Below, piece by piece: positions 45,320 to 53,957 of a DNA stretch of 64,000 bases. The stretch is from Flavobacterium hydatis. GTDB lineage: Bacteria > Bacteroidota > Bacteroidia > Flavobacteriales > Flavobacteriaceae. The stretch is taken from contig NZ_JPRM01000001.1 in the NCBI RefSeq assembly GCF_000737695.1, forward strand, positions 186,001-250,000, given 5' to 3'. The translations under genes and the position numbers were made by a program. The notes below the pieces were generated by a model. That model did not search any database. It saw only the letters and a list, made by a program, of their open reading frames with translations, and had not been told where the DNA came from. How positions within the stretch are numbered: the first letter of the stretch is position 1; every line of letters starts with the position of its first letter.

Positions 45320-46320
45320 TGGATAAAATAACTTTTTTAAACCCTGAGTTTTTCTGGTTGTTTCTTTTGATTCCCATTGCAATTGCTTGGTTATTCTGGA
45401 AAAGAAATCAGCAATCGGCAACATTAAAAATGAGTTCACTGCAAGGTTTTAAATCTTCTGAATCATTATTAGCAAAGCTAAAACCATTTCTAGGTGTATT
45501 TAGAATTTTAGCTTTAAGCTCTTTGATAATTGCACTAGCAAGACCTAGAACGGTAGATGTAAGTAATAAAACAAAAACAACAAAAGGAATTGATATTGTA
45601 ATGGCAATAGACGTTTCTGGAAGTATGCTTGCACGAGATTTAAAACCAGATCGTATGCAAGCGCTTAAAAAATTAGCAGCTGACTTTGTTAACGAAAGAC
45701 CTAACGACAGAATTGGACTTGTTTTATACGCATCTGAAGCTTATACAAAAACACCTGTAACAAGTGATAAAGCAATTATCCTTGAGGCTATTAAAAGTAT
45801 AAAATACGACAATGTTCTGGTAGACGGAACTGGAATAGGAATGGGATTGGCAACTGCCGTAAACAGACTTAAAGACAGTAAAGCCAAAAGTAAAGTTATT
45901 ATATTAATGACCGATGGTGTTAATAACGCTGGATTTATTGAGCCTGATACTGCAGCAGACATCGCAAAACAATACGGTATTAAAGTATATACAATTGGTA
46001 TAGGAACAAACGGAATGGCAGAGTTTCCTTATGCAATTGCTCCAAATGGTCAATTTTTGTTTAGAATGATGAAAGTAGAAATTGATGAGCAAATGATGAA
46101 AACCATTGCCAACAAAACTGGCGGAAAGTATTTTAGAGCTACAAGTAATGAAAAATTAGCTTCTATTTATAATGAGATTAATAAACTGGAAACAACCGAA
46201 ATCGAAGAATTAAAATTCTATGATTACGACGAAAAATACAGACCTTTTGTGATATTAGCTGGTTTATTGCTATTATTAGAAATTGGATTACGAAATACTG
46301 TTTACAGAAGCTTTATTTAA
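45319..46320 (+). CDS. batA: BatA, von Willebrand A domain membrane protein
   Basis: This 333-residue protein has an N-terminal pair of membrane segments (residues about 10-27 and 58-75), a vWA domain at about 90-290 with an intact metal-ion site (DVSGS, Asp98/Ser100/Ser102, and the later TDGVNNAG), and a C-terminal membrane helix (FVILAGLLLLLEIGL). This layout is that of BatA in Bacteroides aerotolerance operons. It probably works in a membrane complex with BatB and the MoxR ATPase. The start is fixed by a one-base overlap with the preceding stop. Confidence 0.93.
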   Translation: MDKITFLNPEFFWLFLLIPIAIAWLFWKRNQQSATLKMSSLQGFKSSESLLAKLKPFLGVFRILALSSLIIALARPRTVDVSNKTKTTKGIDIVMAIDVSGSMLARDLKPDRMQALKKLAADFVNERPNDRIGLVLYASEAYTKTPVTSDKAIILEAIKSIKYDNVLVDGTGIGMGLATAVNRLKDSKAKSKVIILMTDGVNNAGFIEPDTAADIAKQYGIKVYTIGIGTNGMAEFPYAIAPNGQFLFRMMKVEIDEQMMKTIANKTGGKYFRATSNEKLASIYNEINKLETTEIEELKFYDYDEKYRPFVILAGLLLLLEIGLRNTVYRSFI

Positions 46321-46394
46321 TATTTCAGTATTCCGTTTCAGACAAAGTAAATAACCGAAAACTGAAACTAAAAACTGGAAACTAGAATTAAAAA

Positions 46395-47429
46395 ATGGAA
46401 TTAGACGAAAAAAAATATTTATACCTTCTTATATTGCTTCCAATTCTGGTGTGCATTTTCCTTTTCAATATGTATTGGAAAAGAAAAAAACAACGCGAAT
46501 TTGGAGATTTGGATTTAGTAAAAAAACTAACTCCTGAGCATTCTGTTTTTAAACCATTTTTAAAATTAGGAGTTATCCTTTTAGCTTTAGCAGCATTAAT
46601 TTTAGGTTTAGTTAATCCTAAAATTGGAACAAAAATGGAAACTGTAAAACGTGAAGGAATTGATATTGTATTTGCAGTAGACGTTTCTAAAAGTATGCTT
46701 GCCGAAGATGTTGCTCCTAGTCGTTTAGAAAAAAGTAAGCAACTCGTTTCGCAAATTATCAATCAATTAGGAAATGACCGTATTGGTATTGTAGCCTATG
46801 CAGGTAGTGCTTTTCCAGTTTTACCAATTACAACAGATTATAGCGTTGCCAAAATGTTTTTGCAAAGTATGAGCCCGGATATGGTTTCATCACAAGGAAC
46901 ATCACTAGACGAAGCCATAAAATTATCGGCAACTTATTTTGACGAAAAAAGCAAAACAAGCAAACTACTGATTTTAATTTCAGACGGAGAAGATCACTCT
47001 GAAGGTGCAGAAGCTGCTGCCGAAGAAGCCAATAAACTAGGAATGAAAATCATTACTATTGGTATCGGAACCGAAAAAGGAGCAACAATCCCATTAAAAA
47101 GAAATGGTGTTGTCGAGAGTTTCCAGAGAGATAATAACAATGAAGTCGTTATAACAAAATTAAATCAAGAAGGGCTAAAAGCTATTGCAAAAGCGACTAA
47201 AGGTGGCTATGTTTATGGCAGTAATACCAAAGAAGTTTTGGATTATGTAAAAAATGCTTTAGATAATATTCAGAAAACAGAATTTGAAGCTACGCAAATG
47301 GCGGATTTTCAATCTCAATTCCAATGGTTTATTGGTATTGCTTTTGCATTATTGTTTATAGATCTTTTCTTATTAGAAAGAAAAACAAATTGGATTAAAG
47401 AGTTGAATTTATTTAACGAAACAAAATAA
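46395..47429 (+). CDS. batB: BatB, von Willebrand A domain membrane protein
   Basis: This 344-residue protein has the same layout as BatA: two N-terminal membrane segments (YLYLLILLPILVCIFLF and ILLALAALILGL), a vWA domain with metal site DVSKS (Asp96/Ser98/Ser100) and SDGEDHSEGAE, and a C-terminal membrane helix (FQWFIGIAFALLFIDLFLL). It is a paralogue of the gene before it. The 74-base gap between batA and batB holds a short word, CTGAAACTAAAAACTG, that recurs at 30956-30971. batC follows closely. Confidence 0.93.
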   Translation: MELDEKKYLYLLILLPILVCIFLFNMYWKRKKQREFGDLDLVKKLTPEHSVFKPFLKLGVILLALAALILGLVNPKIGTKMETVKREGIDIVFAVDVSKSMLAEDVAPSRLEKSKQLVSQIINQLGNDRIGIVAYAGSAFPVLPITTDYSVAKMFLQSMSPDMVSSQGTSLDEAIKLSATYFDEKSKTSKLLILISDGEDHSEGAEAAAEEANKLGMKIITIGIGTEKGATIPLKRNGVVESFQRDNNNEVVITKLNQEGLKAIAKATKGGYVYGSNTKEVLDYVKNALDNIQKTEFEATQMADFQSQFQWFIGIAFALLFIDLFLLERKTNWIKELNLFNETK

Positions 47430-47477
47430 TTGTTTCAACACAGTTATCTTTTGAAACAAAAAAACAAAAAAATTAGA

Positions 47478-48266
47478 ATGAAAAATTTACTTCTATATAT
47501 TTTATTAACGCTTTCTTTGGCTATTTCGGCTCAAGAAAAGGACAAAGCGTTGCCTAAAGCTAATGAAGAATATAAACAGAATAAATTTGTAGATGCCGAA
47601 GCTGATTATAGAATATCGCAATCTAAATTCCCAAATCGTACCGTTGCGCCTTATAACTTAGGAAATGCCATTTATAAGCAAAACCAAGCCAGCGAAGCAA
47701 AATTCGCTTACGCAAAAGCTATAAAGAATGCCAAAACACCATCTCAAAAACACAAAGCATTCCATAATCTTGGTAATGTTTTTATGAAAGAGAAAGATTA
47801 TGGACAAGCTGTTGAAGCATATAAAAATGCATTACGTAATGACCCAACAGATGAAGAAACACGTTACAACTATGCATTGGCAAAGAAAATGCTAAAAGAG
47901 AATCCTCCTAAAAACGATAAAAACAAAGACAAGAATAAAGATAAGGACAAGGATAAAAAAGACGACAAGAAGGACAATAATAAAGACAAAAAAGACAAAA
48001 AAGACGACAAAGGAGATAATAAGGACAAGGATAAAAAAGATGATAAGGGAGATCCTGATAAAGATAAAAAAGACGGAAAAGACGATAAAGGCGACCCTAA
48101 GAAAGAGGATAACAAAGGAGAACCAAAACCTACACCAGGCGGAATCTCTAAAGAACGTTTACAAAATCTTCTTGATGCAGTAAATAACGAAGAAAAGAAA
48201 ATACAGGATAAAGTAAACGGTCAAAAAGTAAAAGGTACTCCTAGAAAAACTGAAAAAGACTGGTAA
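47478..48266 (+). CDS. batC: BatC, TPR protein with charged low-complexity tail
   Basis: This protein has 262 residues from the ATG at 47478, which gives a signal peptide ending near AISAQ. The longer frame from a TTG at 47430 adds 16 residues in front and is rejected. Residues about 20-140 hold TPR-type helices (AYNLGNAIYKQNQASEAKFA, KAFHNLGNVFMKEKDYGQAV). A very charged segment of about 75 residues follows, made almost only of Lys, Asp, Asn and Gly (KDKNKDKDKDKKDDKKDNN and so on). The C-terminus is KERLQNLLDAVNNEEKKIQD. The protein is periplasmic. The repeat-rich tail could be prone to slippage. Confidence 0.9.
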   Translation: MKNLLLYILLTLSLAISAQEKDKALPKANEEYKQNKFVDAEADYRISQSKFPNRTVAPYNLGNAIYKQNQASEAKFAYAKAIKNAKTPSQKHKAFHNLGNVFMKEKDYGQAVEAYKNALRNDPTDEETRYNYALAKKMLKENPPKNDKNKDKNKDKDKDKKDDKKDNNKDKKDKKDDKGDNKDKDKKDDKGDPDKDKKDGKDDKGDPKKEDNKGEPKPTPGGISKERLQNLLDAVNNEEKKIQDKVNGQKVKGTPRKTEKDW

Positions 48267-48276
48267 AATAAAGTTG

Positions 48277-48346
48277 AATCGTTTAGCTGTTAGTTTGTTT
48301 ATTTGGTAGACAATTAATGGTTAAACGATTAAACAGTTAAACGATT
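48277..48346 (+). repeat. Imperfect inverted repeat between batC and batD
   Basis: The 25-base arms at 48277-48301 and 48322-48346 match at 20 positions with a 20-base loop. They are made of AAACGATTAAACAG-type words, which also occur before hppD near 60315-60340. It is an intra-operon element in the 103-base batC-batD gap. Confidence 0.55.
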
Positions 48347-48369
48347 TAAAAAAAACGATTAAACAAGTA

Positions 48370-50124
48370 ATGAAAAGATATTTAATTCTATTACTATTAA
48401 GTTTCCAAGGGCTTATGGCTCAAGTTCAATTTGAAGCCAGAGTAAGCAAAACTACGCTTGGTTTAAACGAAAGACTTCGAATTGACTTCATTATGAATGT
48501 TGATGGCGATAACTTTGTTCAGCCCTCATTTGAAGGTTTTAGAATTGTAGCTGGACCAAGTCAACAAGTAAGTCAGTCATGGGTAAACGGAAGAAGTTCT
48601 TTCGAGAAAGTGTACTCCTATTTCTTATTACCAAACCAAAAAGGAAGCCTTGTTATAAGACAAGCTGCAATAGAATATAATGGTCAGGTTTACAAAACAT
48701 CTCCTATAAAAATAAATGTTACTGCTGCAGTAGCGCAAGAAAGAGATCCAAATGATCCACAACAAATATCTGCCGATGATAATTTATATCTGGTTGCCGA
48801 TATATCTAAAACAAACCCGTATATAAACGAACCAATTACAGTTGTTTACAAATTGTATTTTAGTTATAATATCGGTATCTCAAATTGGAGAGAATTAGAC
48901 AAGCCAAAATACAATGATTTCTGGAGTCAGAACATCGATATTAAGCAACTTGTTGCCGAAGAAGGTATGTTTAAAGGCGAGAAATATCGCTACGTAGTAC
49001 TTAGAAAAACGGTATTATATCCACAAAAATCAGGTAAATTAGTAATTGAACCTTTATCATTAGATATTGATGTACAATTACCTACTAACCGAAGAAACAT
49101 GTTTGGTCAGGTTGTCGTTACCGACGGCAACAAACGTGTATCGGCTGGAGCTAAAACTATCAATGTAAAAGCACTTCCTGAATCTAACAAACCAGAAGGA
49201 TTTTCGGGTGCTGTAGGACGTTTTGACTTTAAAGTAACACCATCAAAAACTACGTTGAAAAACGGAGAAAGCCTGGAACTAGTTGTTAGTGCTGCTGGTA
49301 GCGGAAATATGAAATTATTTACCCTACCAAAACCAGTTGTGCCAAATGCATTAGAAATGTACGATCCTGTACATGACGAAAAAGTAAGCACAGCACTTAG
49401 CGGAATGTCTGGAAAAATTTCAGACACTTATACTATTATACCACAATACAAAGGGAATTACGCTATAAAACCAATGCAGTTCTCGTATTTTGATTTAAAT
49501 ACAGGAAGTTATAAAACAATTACTTCTCCAGAAATAATGGTGAACGTTCTTGATGGCCCAACGCCATCAGATGCAAATGTAGCTTCTAGCCCAACAGCAA
49601 AAAACAAAATATCGGCTACAGAACAGTTTAAATATATTAAGCTAAAAAGCAATTTTATCCCTGTTGCAAACGATGACTTTTACGGTTCTAATTTATTTTA
49701 TAGCTTGTTATTTTTACCATTCCTGATTTTACCAATTATTGTTTTGGCTAAAAAGAAAAAAGAAGCAATAGATGGTGATATTACTGGAAACAGAATTAAA
49801 ATGAACAACAAACTAGCTAAGAAATATTTATCTGAAGCTAAAAAACAAATCAATAACAAAGAGCCGTTTTATATTGCGCTTGAAAAAGCAATGCATAATT
49901 TCCTGAAAGCTAAATTACATATCGAAACTTCAGAAATGAGCAAGGACAATATCACTGAGCTTTTATTGTCTAGAAAAGCAAATCCAGAATCGGTTCAGAA
50001 TTTCATTAGCCTAACCGAAAACTGTGAGTTTGCAAGATATGCACCAGCATCTAGCGCTTCTATTCAGCAAGATTTTGATAAAGCTGTATTGATAATTTCA
50101 GAATTAGAAAAACAAATTGTTTAA
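48370..50124 (+). CDS. batD: BatD family protein
   Basis: This 584-residue protein has a signal peptide ending near LMAQ and a long periplasmic strand-rich region with several Ig-like domains (VSKTTLGLNERLRIDF, GPSQQVSQSWVNGRSSFE, VTVVYKLYFSYNIG and FDFKVTPSKTTLKNGESLEL). A membrane helix lies at about residues 435-460 (LFYSLLFLPFLILPIIVLAK). A cytoplasmic helical tail of about 110 residues completes it. This is the normal BatD layout, and the length is typical. It probably scaffolds the vWA proteins on the periplasmic side. Confidence 0.92.
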   Translation: MKRYLILLLLSFQGLMAQVQFEARVSKTTLGLNERLRIDFIMNVDGDNFVQPSFEGFRIVAGPSQQVSQSWVNGRSSFEKVYSYFLLPNQKGSLVIRQAAIEYNGQVYKTSPIKINVTAAVAQERDPNDPQQISADDNLYLVADISKTNPYINEPITVVYKLYFSYNIGISNWRELDKPKYNDFWSQNIDIKQLVAEEGMFKGEKYRYVVLRKTVLYPQKSGKLVIEPLSLDIDVQLPTNRRNMFGQVVVTDGNKRVSAGAKTINVKALPESNKPEGFSGAVGRFDFKVTPSKTTLKNGESLELVVSAAGSGNMKLFTLPKPVVPNALEMYDPVHDEKVSTALSGMSGKISDTYTIIPQYKGNYAIKPMQFSYFDLNTGSYKTITSPEIMVNVLDGPTPSDANVASSPTAKNKISATEQFKYIKLKSNFIPVANDDFYGSNLFYSLLFLPFLILPIIVLAKKKKEAIDGDITGNRIKMNNKLAKKYLSEAKKQINNKEPFYIALEKAMHNFLKAKLHIETSEMSKDNITELLLSRKANPESVQNFISLTENCEFARYAPASSASIQQDFDKAVLIISELEKQIV

Positions 50125-50220
50125 TATGGTTTCTAACCGCACAAGTTCGCTAAGAAATTAAATTTAGCTTACGCTGAATTAAGATTCGAAAAGTTGAAAC
50201 TCTTATTACATATCAATAAA

Positions 50221-50970
50221 ATGAAAAATATTCTTTTATACCTATTCTTGCTAGTATCCCAAATTTTCTTTGCTCAAAGCGGCTTTGATAAAGGGAATGC
50301 TTTATACCAAGAATCAAAATACGAACAAGCAGTACAAGAGTATGAAAACGTTATAAAAGTTGATAAAAAACAATCGGCTGAATTATATTATAATTTAGGA
50401 AATTGCTATTACAAACTAAATAAAGTAGCTCCTGCGATATACAATTATGAAAAAGCTTTGGTATTAAACCCTAATCATCCAGAGGCTTTAAACAATTTAA
50501 AATTTGCTAAGAAACTAACAATTGACGAAATAAAAGAAGTTCCTAAAGTTGGTTTTGCAAAACTTATCCGAAACTTCACCGGAATATACCATTACAATAC
50601 TTGGGCATGGATTTCTGTTGGGATAGCTTCGGCATTCTTGCTTTGCTTCATTGGGTATTATTTCTCAGAACTTACACGCTCAAAAAGAGTATATTTTATC
50701 GGGATGTTTTTAATATTACTTGCATTACTTGTAAGCTTAACAGCAGGATTTTTAGAAAAAAGTCACTTTGACAATGAAAGACCTGCCATCGTATTTGCCG
50801 AAATTGCCGAAGTACGTAGCGAACCTCAAAAAGCAGGTTCTCCTATCTTAACGCTTCATGAAGGTGCAAAAGTATATGTAAAAGAGTCATTACAAAACTG
50901 GAAAAAAATCGAATTAACCGATGGAACCGAAGGCTGGATAGAATCCTCAGCCGTTAAAGAAGTAAAATAG
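50221..50970 (+). CDS. batE: BatE, TPR and SH3-domain protein
   Basis: This protein has 249 residues from the ATG at 50221 (signal peptide MKNILLYLFLLVSQIFFAQ). The TTG at 50194 would add nine residues before a natural signal and is rejected. TPR motifs at about 20-95 (GNALYQESKYEQAVQEYENV, LYYNLGNCYYKLNKVAPAIY) are followed by two membrane helices (WAWISVGIASAFLLCFIGYY, FIGMFLILLALLVSLTAGFL) and a C-terminal SH3b domain (VFAEIAEVRSEPQKAG...GAKVYVKESLQNWKKIEL). It is the last gene of the Bat operon and is followed by a clear terminator at 51013. Confidence 0.92.
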   Translation: MKNILLYLFLLVSQIFFAQSGFDKGNALYQESKYEQAVQEYENVIKVDKKQSAELYYNLGNCYYKLNKVAPAIYNYEKALVLNPNHPEALNNLKFAKKLTIDEIKEVPKVGFAKLIRNFTGIYHYNTWAWISVGIASAFLLCFIGYYFSELTRSKRVYFIGMFLILLALLVSLTAGFLEKSHFDNERPAIVFAEIAEVRSEPQKAGSPILTLHEGAKVYVKESLQNWKKIELTDGTEGWIESSAVKEVK

Positions 50971-51012
50971 TTTTTTACCGCATCAGTTAAAACGAGAAAA
51001 TATAAGATTTTC

Positions 51013-51045
51013 AAAAATAAGACTCTTCAGGAGTCTTATTTTTTT
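51013..51045 (+). terminator. Terminator of the Bat operon
   Basis: The stem AAAAATAAGACTC (51013-51025) pairs with GAGTCTTATTTTT (51031-51043) around a 5-base loop with a T-run. It lies 42 bases past the batE stop. Confidence 0.9.
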
Positions 51046-51076
51046 GTCTATAATTTACTTTCCGGTAAAAAAACTA

Positions 51077-51150
51077 AAAAACTTTGCGAACCTTATTCAA
51101 CACAAACAAAATCTCATTTCTCTGCGAATCTTTGCGGTAAAAATTTCAAA
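51077..51150. repeat. Diverged extra copy of the 103-bp repeat
   Basis: This partial copy (AACTTTGCGAACCTTATTCA through TTTGCGGTAAAA) is close to the first 75 bases of the tandem unit starting at 51371. It sits between the Bat terminator and the hairpin pair at 51225. Confidence 0.7.
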
Positions 51151-51224
51151 TAATATTGAGTAAAAAATGTAAATCAAACCAAAGGCTCAACACAGATTAC
51201 AAACACAAATAACACATTATAACA

Positions 51225-51300
51225 TTGCCAACGGTTTCAACCGTTGAAACGCAATGTATTTTCAAATACCACGGTTAAAACCGTGGGCTATAGGTTGTAT
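51225..51300. repeat. REP-like pair of hairpins
   Basis: Two short palindromes, AACGGTTTCAACCGTT (51230-51245) and CCACGGTTAAAACCGTGG (51269-51286), lie in inverted-style array followed by GCTATAGG. CCACGG...CCGTGGGCTA hairpins are a common dispersed repeat in Bacteroidota, often mobilised by IS200/Y1-type transposases. No transposase gene lies near. Confidence 0.65.
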
Positions 51301-51370
51301 GATTAGAAAATTTCAAAACTTTGCGTTCTTTGCGTAAACCTTTGTATCCTTTGCGGTAAAACACAAAACA

Positions 51371-51679
51371 AGAAACTTTGCGAACCTTAATTCACCACAA
51401 ACAAAATCCCATTTCTTTGCGAATCTTTGTGGTAAAAACCCAACATAAACTTTGCGGTAAAAACCTCAAACCAAGAAACTTTACGAACCTTAATTCACCA
51501 CAAACCAAATCCCATTTCTCTGCGAATCTTTGCGGCAAAAAACCCAAATAAACTTAGCGGTAAAAAAAACAAACCAAGAAACTTTGCGAACCTTAATTCA
51601 ACATAAACAAAATCCCATTTCTTTGCGAATCTTTGCAGTAAACCCCCAAACATAAACTTCACGGTAAAACCCCAAACCA
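51371..51679. repeat. Three tandem copies of a 103-bp unit
   Basis: Units begin at 51371, 51474 and 51577, each opening AGAAACTTTGCGAACCTTAA (one substitution in copy 2), and all are exactly 103 bases. Each holds CCCATTTCT-TGCGAATCTTTG and GCGGTAAAA words. The unit is not a multiple of three and is stop-rich, so it is not coding. The array abuts the 3' end of the cyclo-ligase gene at 51685. Confidence 0.85.
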
Positions 51680-51684
51680 ATAAA

Positions 51685-52251
51685 TTAAAACTTATAAACC
51701 TTTTCAGGTGTAACACAATAATCAAGTTTTATATCACCTTCAAAAACATCCGTAATTTCAGTTTCAGCCTCAAAAAAAGACAAACCTATTTTAATCGTTT
51801 CAGGTTTACATTCAGATAAAAACTTATCGTAGAATCCTTTACCATACCCTACTCTATTTCCAAAAGTATCAAAGGCTAAAAGAGGAACAAAAACAACATC
51901 AATCTTACTCGAAGGAACTTCCAGACCATCTACAGGTTCAGGAATATTATATTCGTTCTTCTTTATTTTAGTATTATCAGTAAGCAAAAAATGAGTCATA
52001 TTTCGAGTGTCAAAATCACTTTTAGAAATTACAACTTCTTTATCTTTTCCAGCTAATAAATGCAGTATAAACTCCGTATTAACTTCTTTATGCTCTACAA
52101 TCGGCAGGAAAACATGAAAATAAGTTTTCTCCCAAATTGGTAATGAAAGTACTTTATTGGCAATAACCAAACTCAATTCGTCAATATCAGTTTCCGTAAG
52201 CTGTTTTCTCAATCCTTTTTTTTGTAAGCGCAATTCCTTTTTAGTTGTCAT
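51685..52251 (-). CDS. 5-formyltetrahydrofolate cyclo-ligase
   Basis: This 188-residue enzyme uses ATP to turn 5-formyl-THF into 5,10-methenyl-THF, returning an inhibitory folate to the active pool. The signature GNRVGYGKGFYDKFLSEC (about 133-150) forms the nucleotide and folate site. Also visible are the Lys-rich N-terminus (MTTKKELRLQKKGLRKQL) and DVVFVPLLAFDTFG just before the signature. Length is normal. It overlaps the end of the deacylase gene by 11 bases, so the two are co-transcribed. The 103-bp repeat array lies directly downstream. Confidence 0.93.
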   Translation of the reverse strand: MTTKKELRLQKKGLRKQLTETDIDELSLVIANKVLSLPIWEKTYFHVFLPIVEHKEVNTEFILHLLAGKDKEVVISKSDFDTRNMTHFLLTDNTKIKKNEYNIPEPVDGLEVPSSKIDVVFVPLLAFDTFGNRVGYGKGFYDKFLSECKPETIKIGLSFFEAETEITDVFEGDIKLDYCVTPEKVYKF

Positions 52252-53221
52252 CTTCGTCTAAATTGTTTTTGGACATATGATAAATAGCGTCCCCTTCGTA
52301 CACAATTGGCGAGTGGTTTGCATTAATAATATAACCATCATGCGGAGCTTTTACCTTTCGTTCAAACTTACCAAAAGGATCAGTAATAATTGCCAGAATA
52401 GTTCCTTTTTTAACAAACTTACCAATTGTATTATAATCATGTAATAACCCCGAACATTTAGCTCGCAGCCATACTGATTTTTCGATATAAATAGATGGTT
52501 CTTTAGGATGATCAACAACATGATTAGAATCAAGCATTCCTAAATAAGCTAGCAAACGCTTAACTCCATCAATACCAATATTAGCAATTTCATGATTAAT
52601 GTCTAATGATTTTCCACCTTCAAAAAGTAGCATTTTCACCTTTAATTTTTCGCTAATACTCCTAAACGAACCCGAAATATTTTTAGAATACAACGTAAAA
52701 GGTGCATTAAATACATCAGCCAAAACCTTTAAATCAGTATTATTCTCAGAAAGTCTAATCTGTGGTGCATTAAAGCGGCTTGCTCCACCAGCATGAAAAT
52801 CGACAGCATAATCTACAATTGGCAAAACATCCGTAACAATATGATACGCAAAACGGCTTGCCAAAGATCCTTTTTTACTTCCGGGAAAAACACGGTTTAA
52901 ATCACGACCATCAGGAAACTCACGAGCTTTATTTACAAAACCATACATATTTATAACCGGAATACAAATAATAGTTCCTCGCAACGGACGATTAATTCTC
53001 TTGCTAATTATCTGGCGTACAATCTCGACACCATTAATCTCGTCTCCATGAATTCCTGCAGAAAAAAGTACCACAGGGCCTTCAATCTTCGAACGTCTTA
53101 CAATAACAGGAATATTTAATTTGGTTGTAGTGTGTAGTCGGGCAATTTCGACATTAACAGTTTTACTTTCACCTGGTAAAATGGATTCACCAAAAATCAC
53201 CAATGGTTTACTATTTCTCAT
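52241..53221 (-). CDS. Succinylglutamate desuccinylase/aspartoacylase family protein
   Basis: This protein has 326 residues from the ATG at 53221. A TTG two codons earlier is less likely. It is a zinc carboxypeptidase-fold deacylase (M14-like): FSAGIHGDEINGVE carries the first zinc His and Glu, PDGRDLNRVFPG the substrate-binding Arg, DYAVDFHAGG the third zinc His, and MLLFEGGKS the catalytic Glu. The C-terminal beta domain is at about 230-320. Family members remove acyl groups from amino acids or act on ribosomal-protein-type glutamates (often near rimK). No rimK is present here, so the substrate is unknown. It overlaps the cyclo-ligase gene. Confidence 0.88.
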   Translation of the reverse strand: MRNSKPLVIFGESILPGESKTVNVEIARLHTTTKLNIPVIVRRSKIEGPVVLFSAGIHGDEINGVEIVRQIISKRINRPLRGTIICIPVINMYGFVNKAREFPDGRDLNRVFPGSKKGSLASRFAYHIVTDVLPIVDYAVDFHAGGASRFNAPQIRLSENNTDLKVLADVFNAPFTLYSKNISGSFRSISEKLKVKMLLFEGGKSLDINHEIANIGIDGVKRLLAYLGMLDSNHVVDHPKEPSIYIEKSVWLRAKCSGLLHDYNTIGKFVKKGTILAIITDPFGKFERKVKAPHDGYIINANHSPIVYEGDAIYHMSKNNLDEDDN

Positions 53222-53265
53222 ATTCAATAATAAAAGCTAAATATAGAAATTATATTTTAAATTTA

Positions 53266-53273
53266 TATCTTTG
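53266..53273 (+). promoter_or_regulatory. -7 box TATCTTTG upstream of the lipoprotein gene
   Basis: This is a perfect TAnnTTTG match 49 bases before the ATG at 53323, giving a leader of about 43 bases. Confidence 0.55.
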
Positions 53274-53322
53274 ACTTTAACACTTATATTCTTAATCAAC
53301 TAACCCACACCAAAGATTTAAA

Positions 53323-53850
53323 ATGAAAAAATTAGCAGTTTTATTTGGCGCATTAACCCTACTGGTTTCCTGCATGAGTAAAGAAGAAAAAATGAAAGAA
53401 GCAGAAGCTGACGGAAACGAAGCAATTGCTGTAAAATCTAAACTAATAGAAGGCGCAGGAAAAGCACTCCAAGAACAAGGAAAAGAGGCAGCTAAAAGTG
53501 CATCTAAAGGAATTGGAGATGTTATAAAAGGGATAAACTCAGGAATGAGCGAAAGCATCAACACTTCTAAAGTGATTCCTGATCCAACTTTTAAAACAAA
53601 TTTTGAGGAATGTAAAGCCGAAAAAATATACGGAGCAGATACAGATAAACAAAAAAAAGTAACTGTTTACTTAATTGCTAAAAATGATTTTAAAGGAAAA
53701 CTTATTTTAAAAGCTTTTGATGCTGATAAAAAAGAAATTGGAAGAAGCAGTTTAGAAGTTACTATTAAAAAAGATGATGCAAAATATGTAGACTTCTCAT
53801 TTGATGAAAGAACGCATTTACTACAAACCGAATACTTTACAATAAAATAA
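53323..53850 (+). CDS. Lipoprotein of unknown function
   Basis: This 175-residue protein has a lipoprotein signal with lipobox TLLVSC (Cys17). The next 60 residues are a charged, Ala/Lys/Glu-rich helix (EKMKEAEADGNEAIAVKSKL), possibly a coiled coil that holds the C-terminal domain away from the membrane. Residues about 95-175 are strand-rich (KKVTVYLIAKNDFKGKLILK, then AFDADKKEIGRSSLEVTI). I do not recognise the family. It has its own promoter and a strong terminator, so it is monocistronic. Confidence 0.8.
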   Translation: MKKLAVLFGALTLLVSCMSKEEKMKEAEADGNEAIAVKSKLIEGAGKALQEQGKEAAKSASKGIGDVIKGINSGMSESINTSKVIPDPTFKTNFEECKAEKIYGADTDKQKKVTVYLIAKNDFKGKLILKAFDADKKEIGRSSLEVTIKKDDAKYVDFSFDERTHLLQTEYFTIK

Positions 53851-53861
53851 AAATTCGCAAT

Positions 53862-53903
53862 AAAAAAAGAGCCCGTTTTCTATAAAAAACGGGCTCTTTT
53901 TTT
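53862..53903 (+). terminator. Strong terminator after the lipoprotein gene
   Basis: The stem AAAAAAAGAGCCCGTTTT pairs with its complement (loop CTATAA) and ends in a T-run. It is 12 bases past the stop and is bidirectional in form. Confidence 0.92.
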
Positions 53904-53945
53904 GGAAGAAACTCAAAAGAATTATAAAATTCAAACTCAAAAGTT

Positions 53946-53953
53946 TAAATTTG
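53946..53953 (+). promoter_or_regulatory. -7 box TAAATTTG directly before uvrC
   Basis: This is a perfect TAnnTTTG match with only four bases to the uvrC ATG at 53958, the same spacing as at the XRE gene. It predicts a leaderless mRNA. No -33 TTTG is found at the usual distance. Confidence 0.5.
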
Positions 53954-53957
53954 TTGT

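Noticed and set aside
47870..48115. Minus-strand ORF of Ser/Leu repeats
   Set aside because: It is the antisense of the Lys/Asp tract of BatC, open only because of low complexity.
51495..51725. Minus-strand ORF of 76 codons in the repeat field
   Set aside because: It reads through two copies of the 103-bp repeat, whose length is not a multiple of three, and has no family features.
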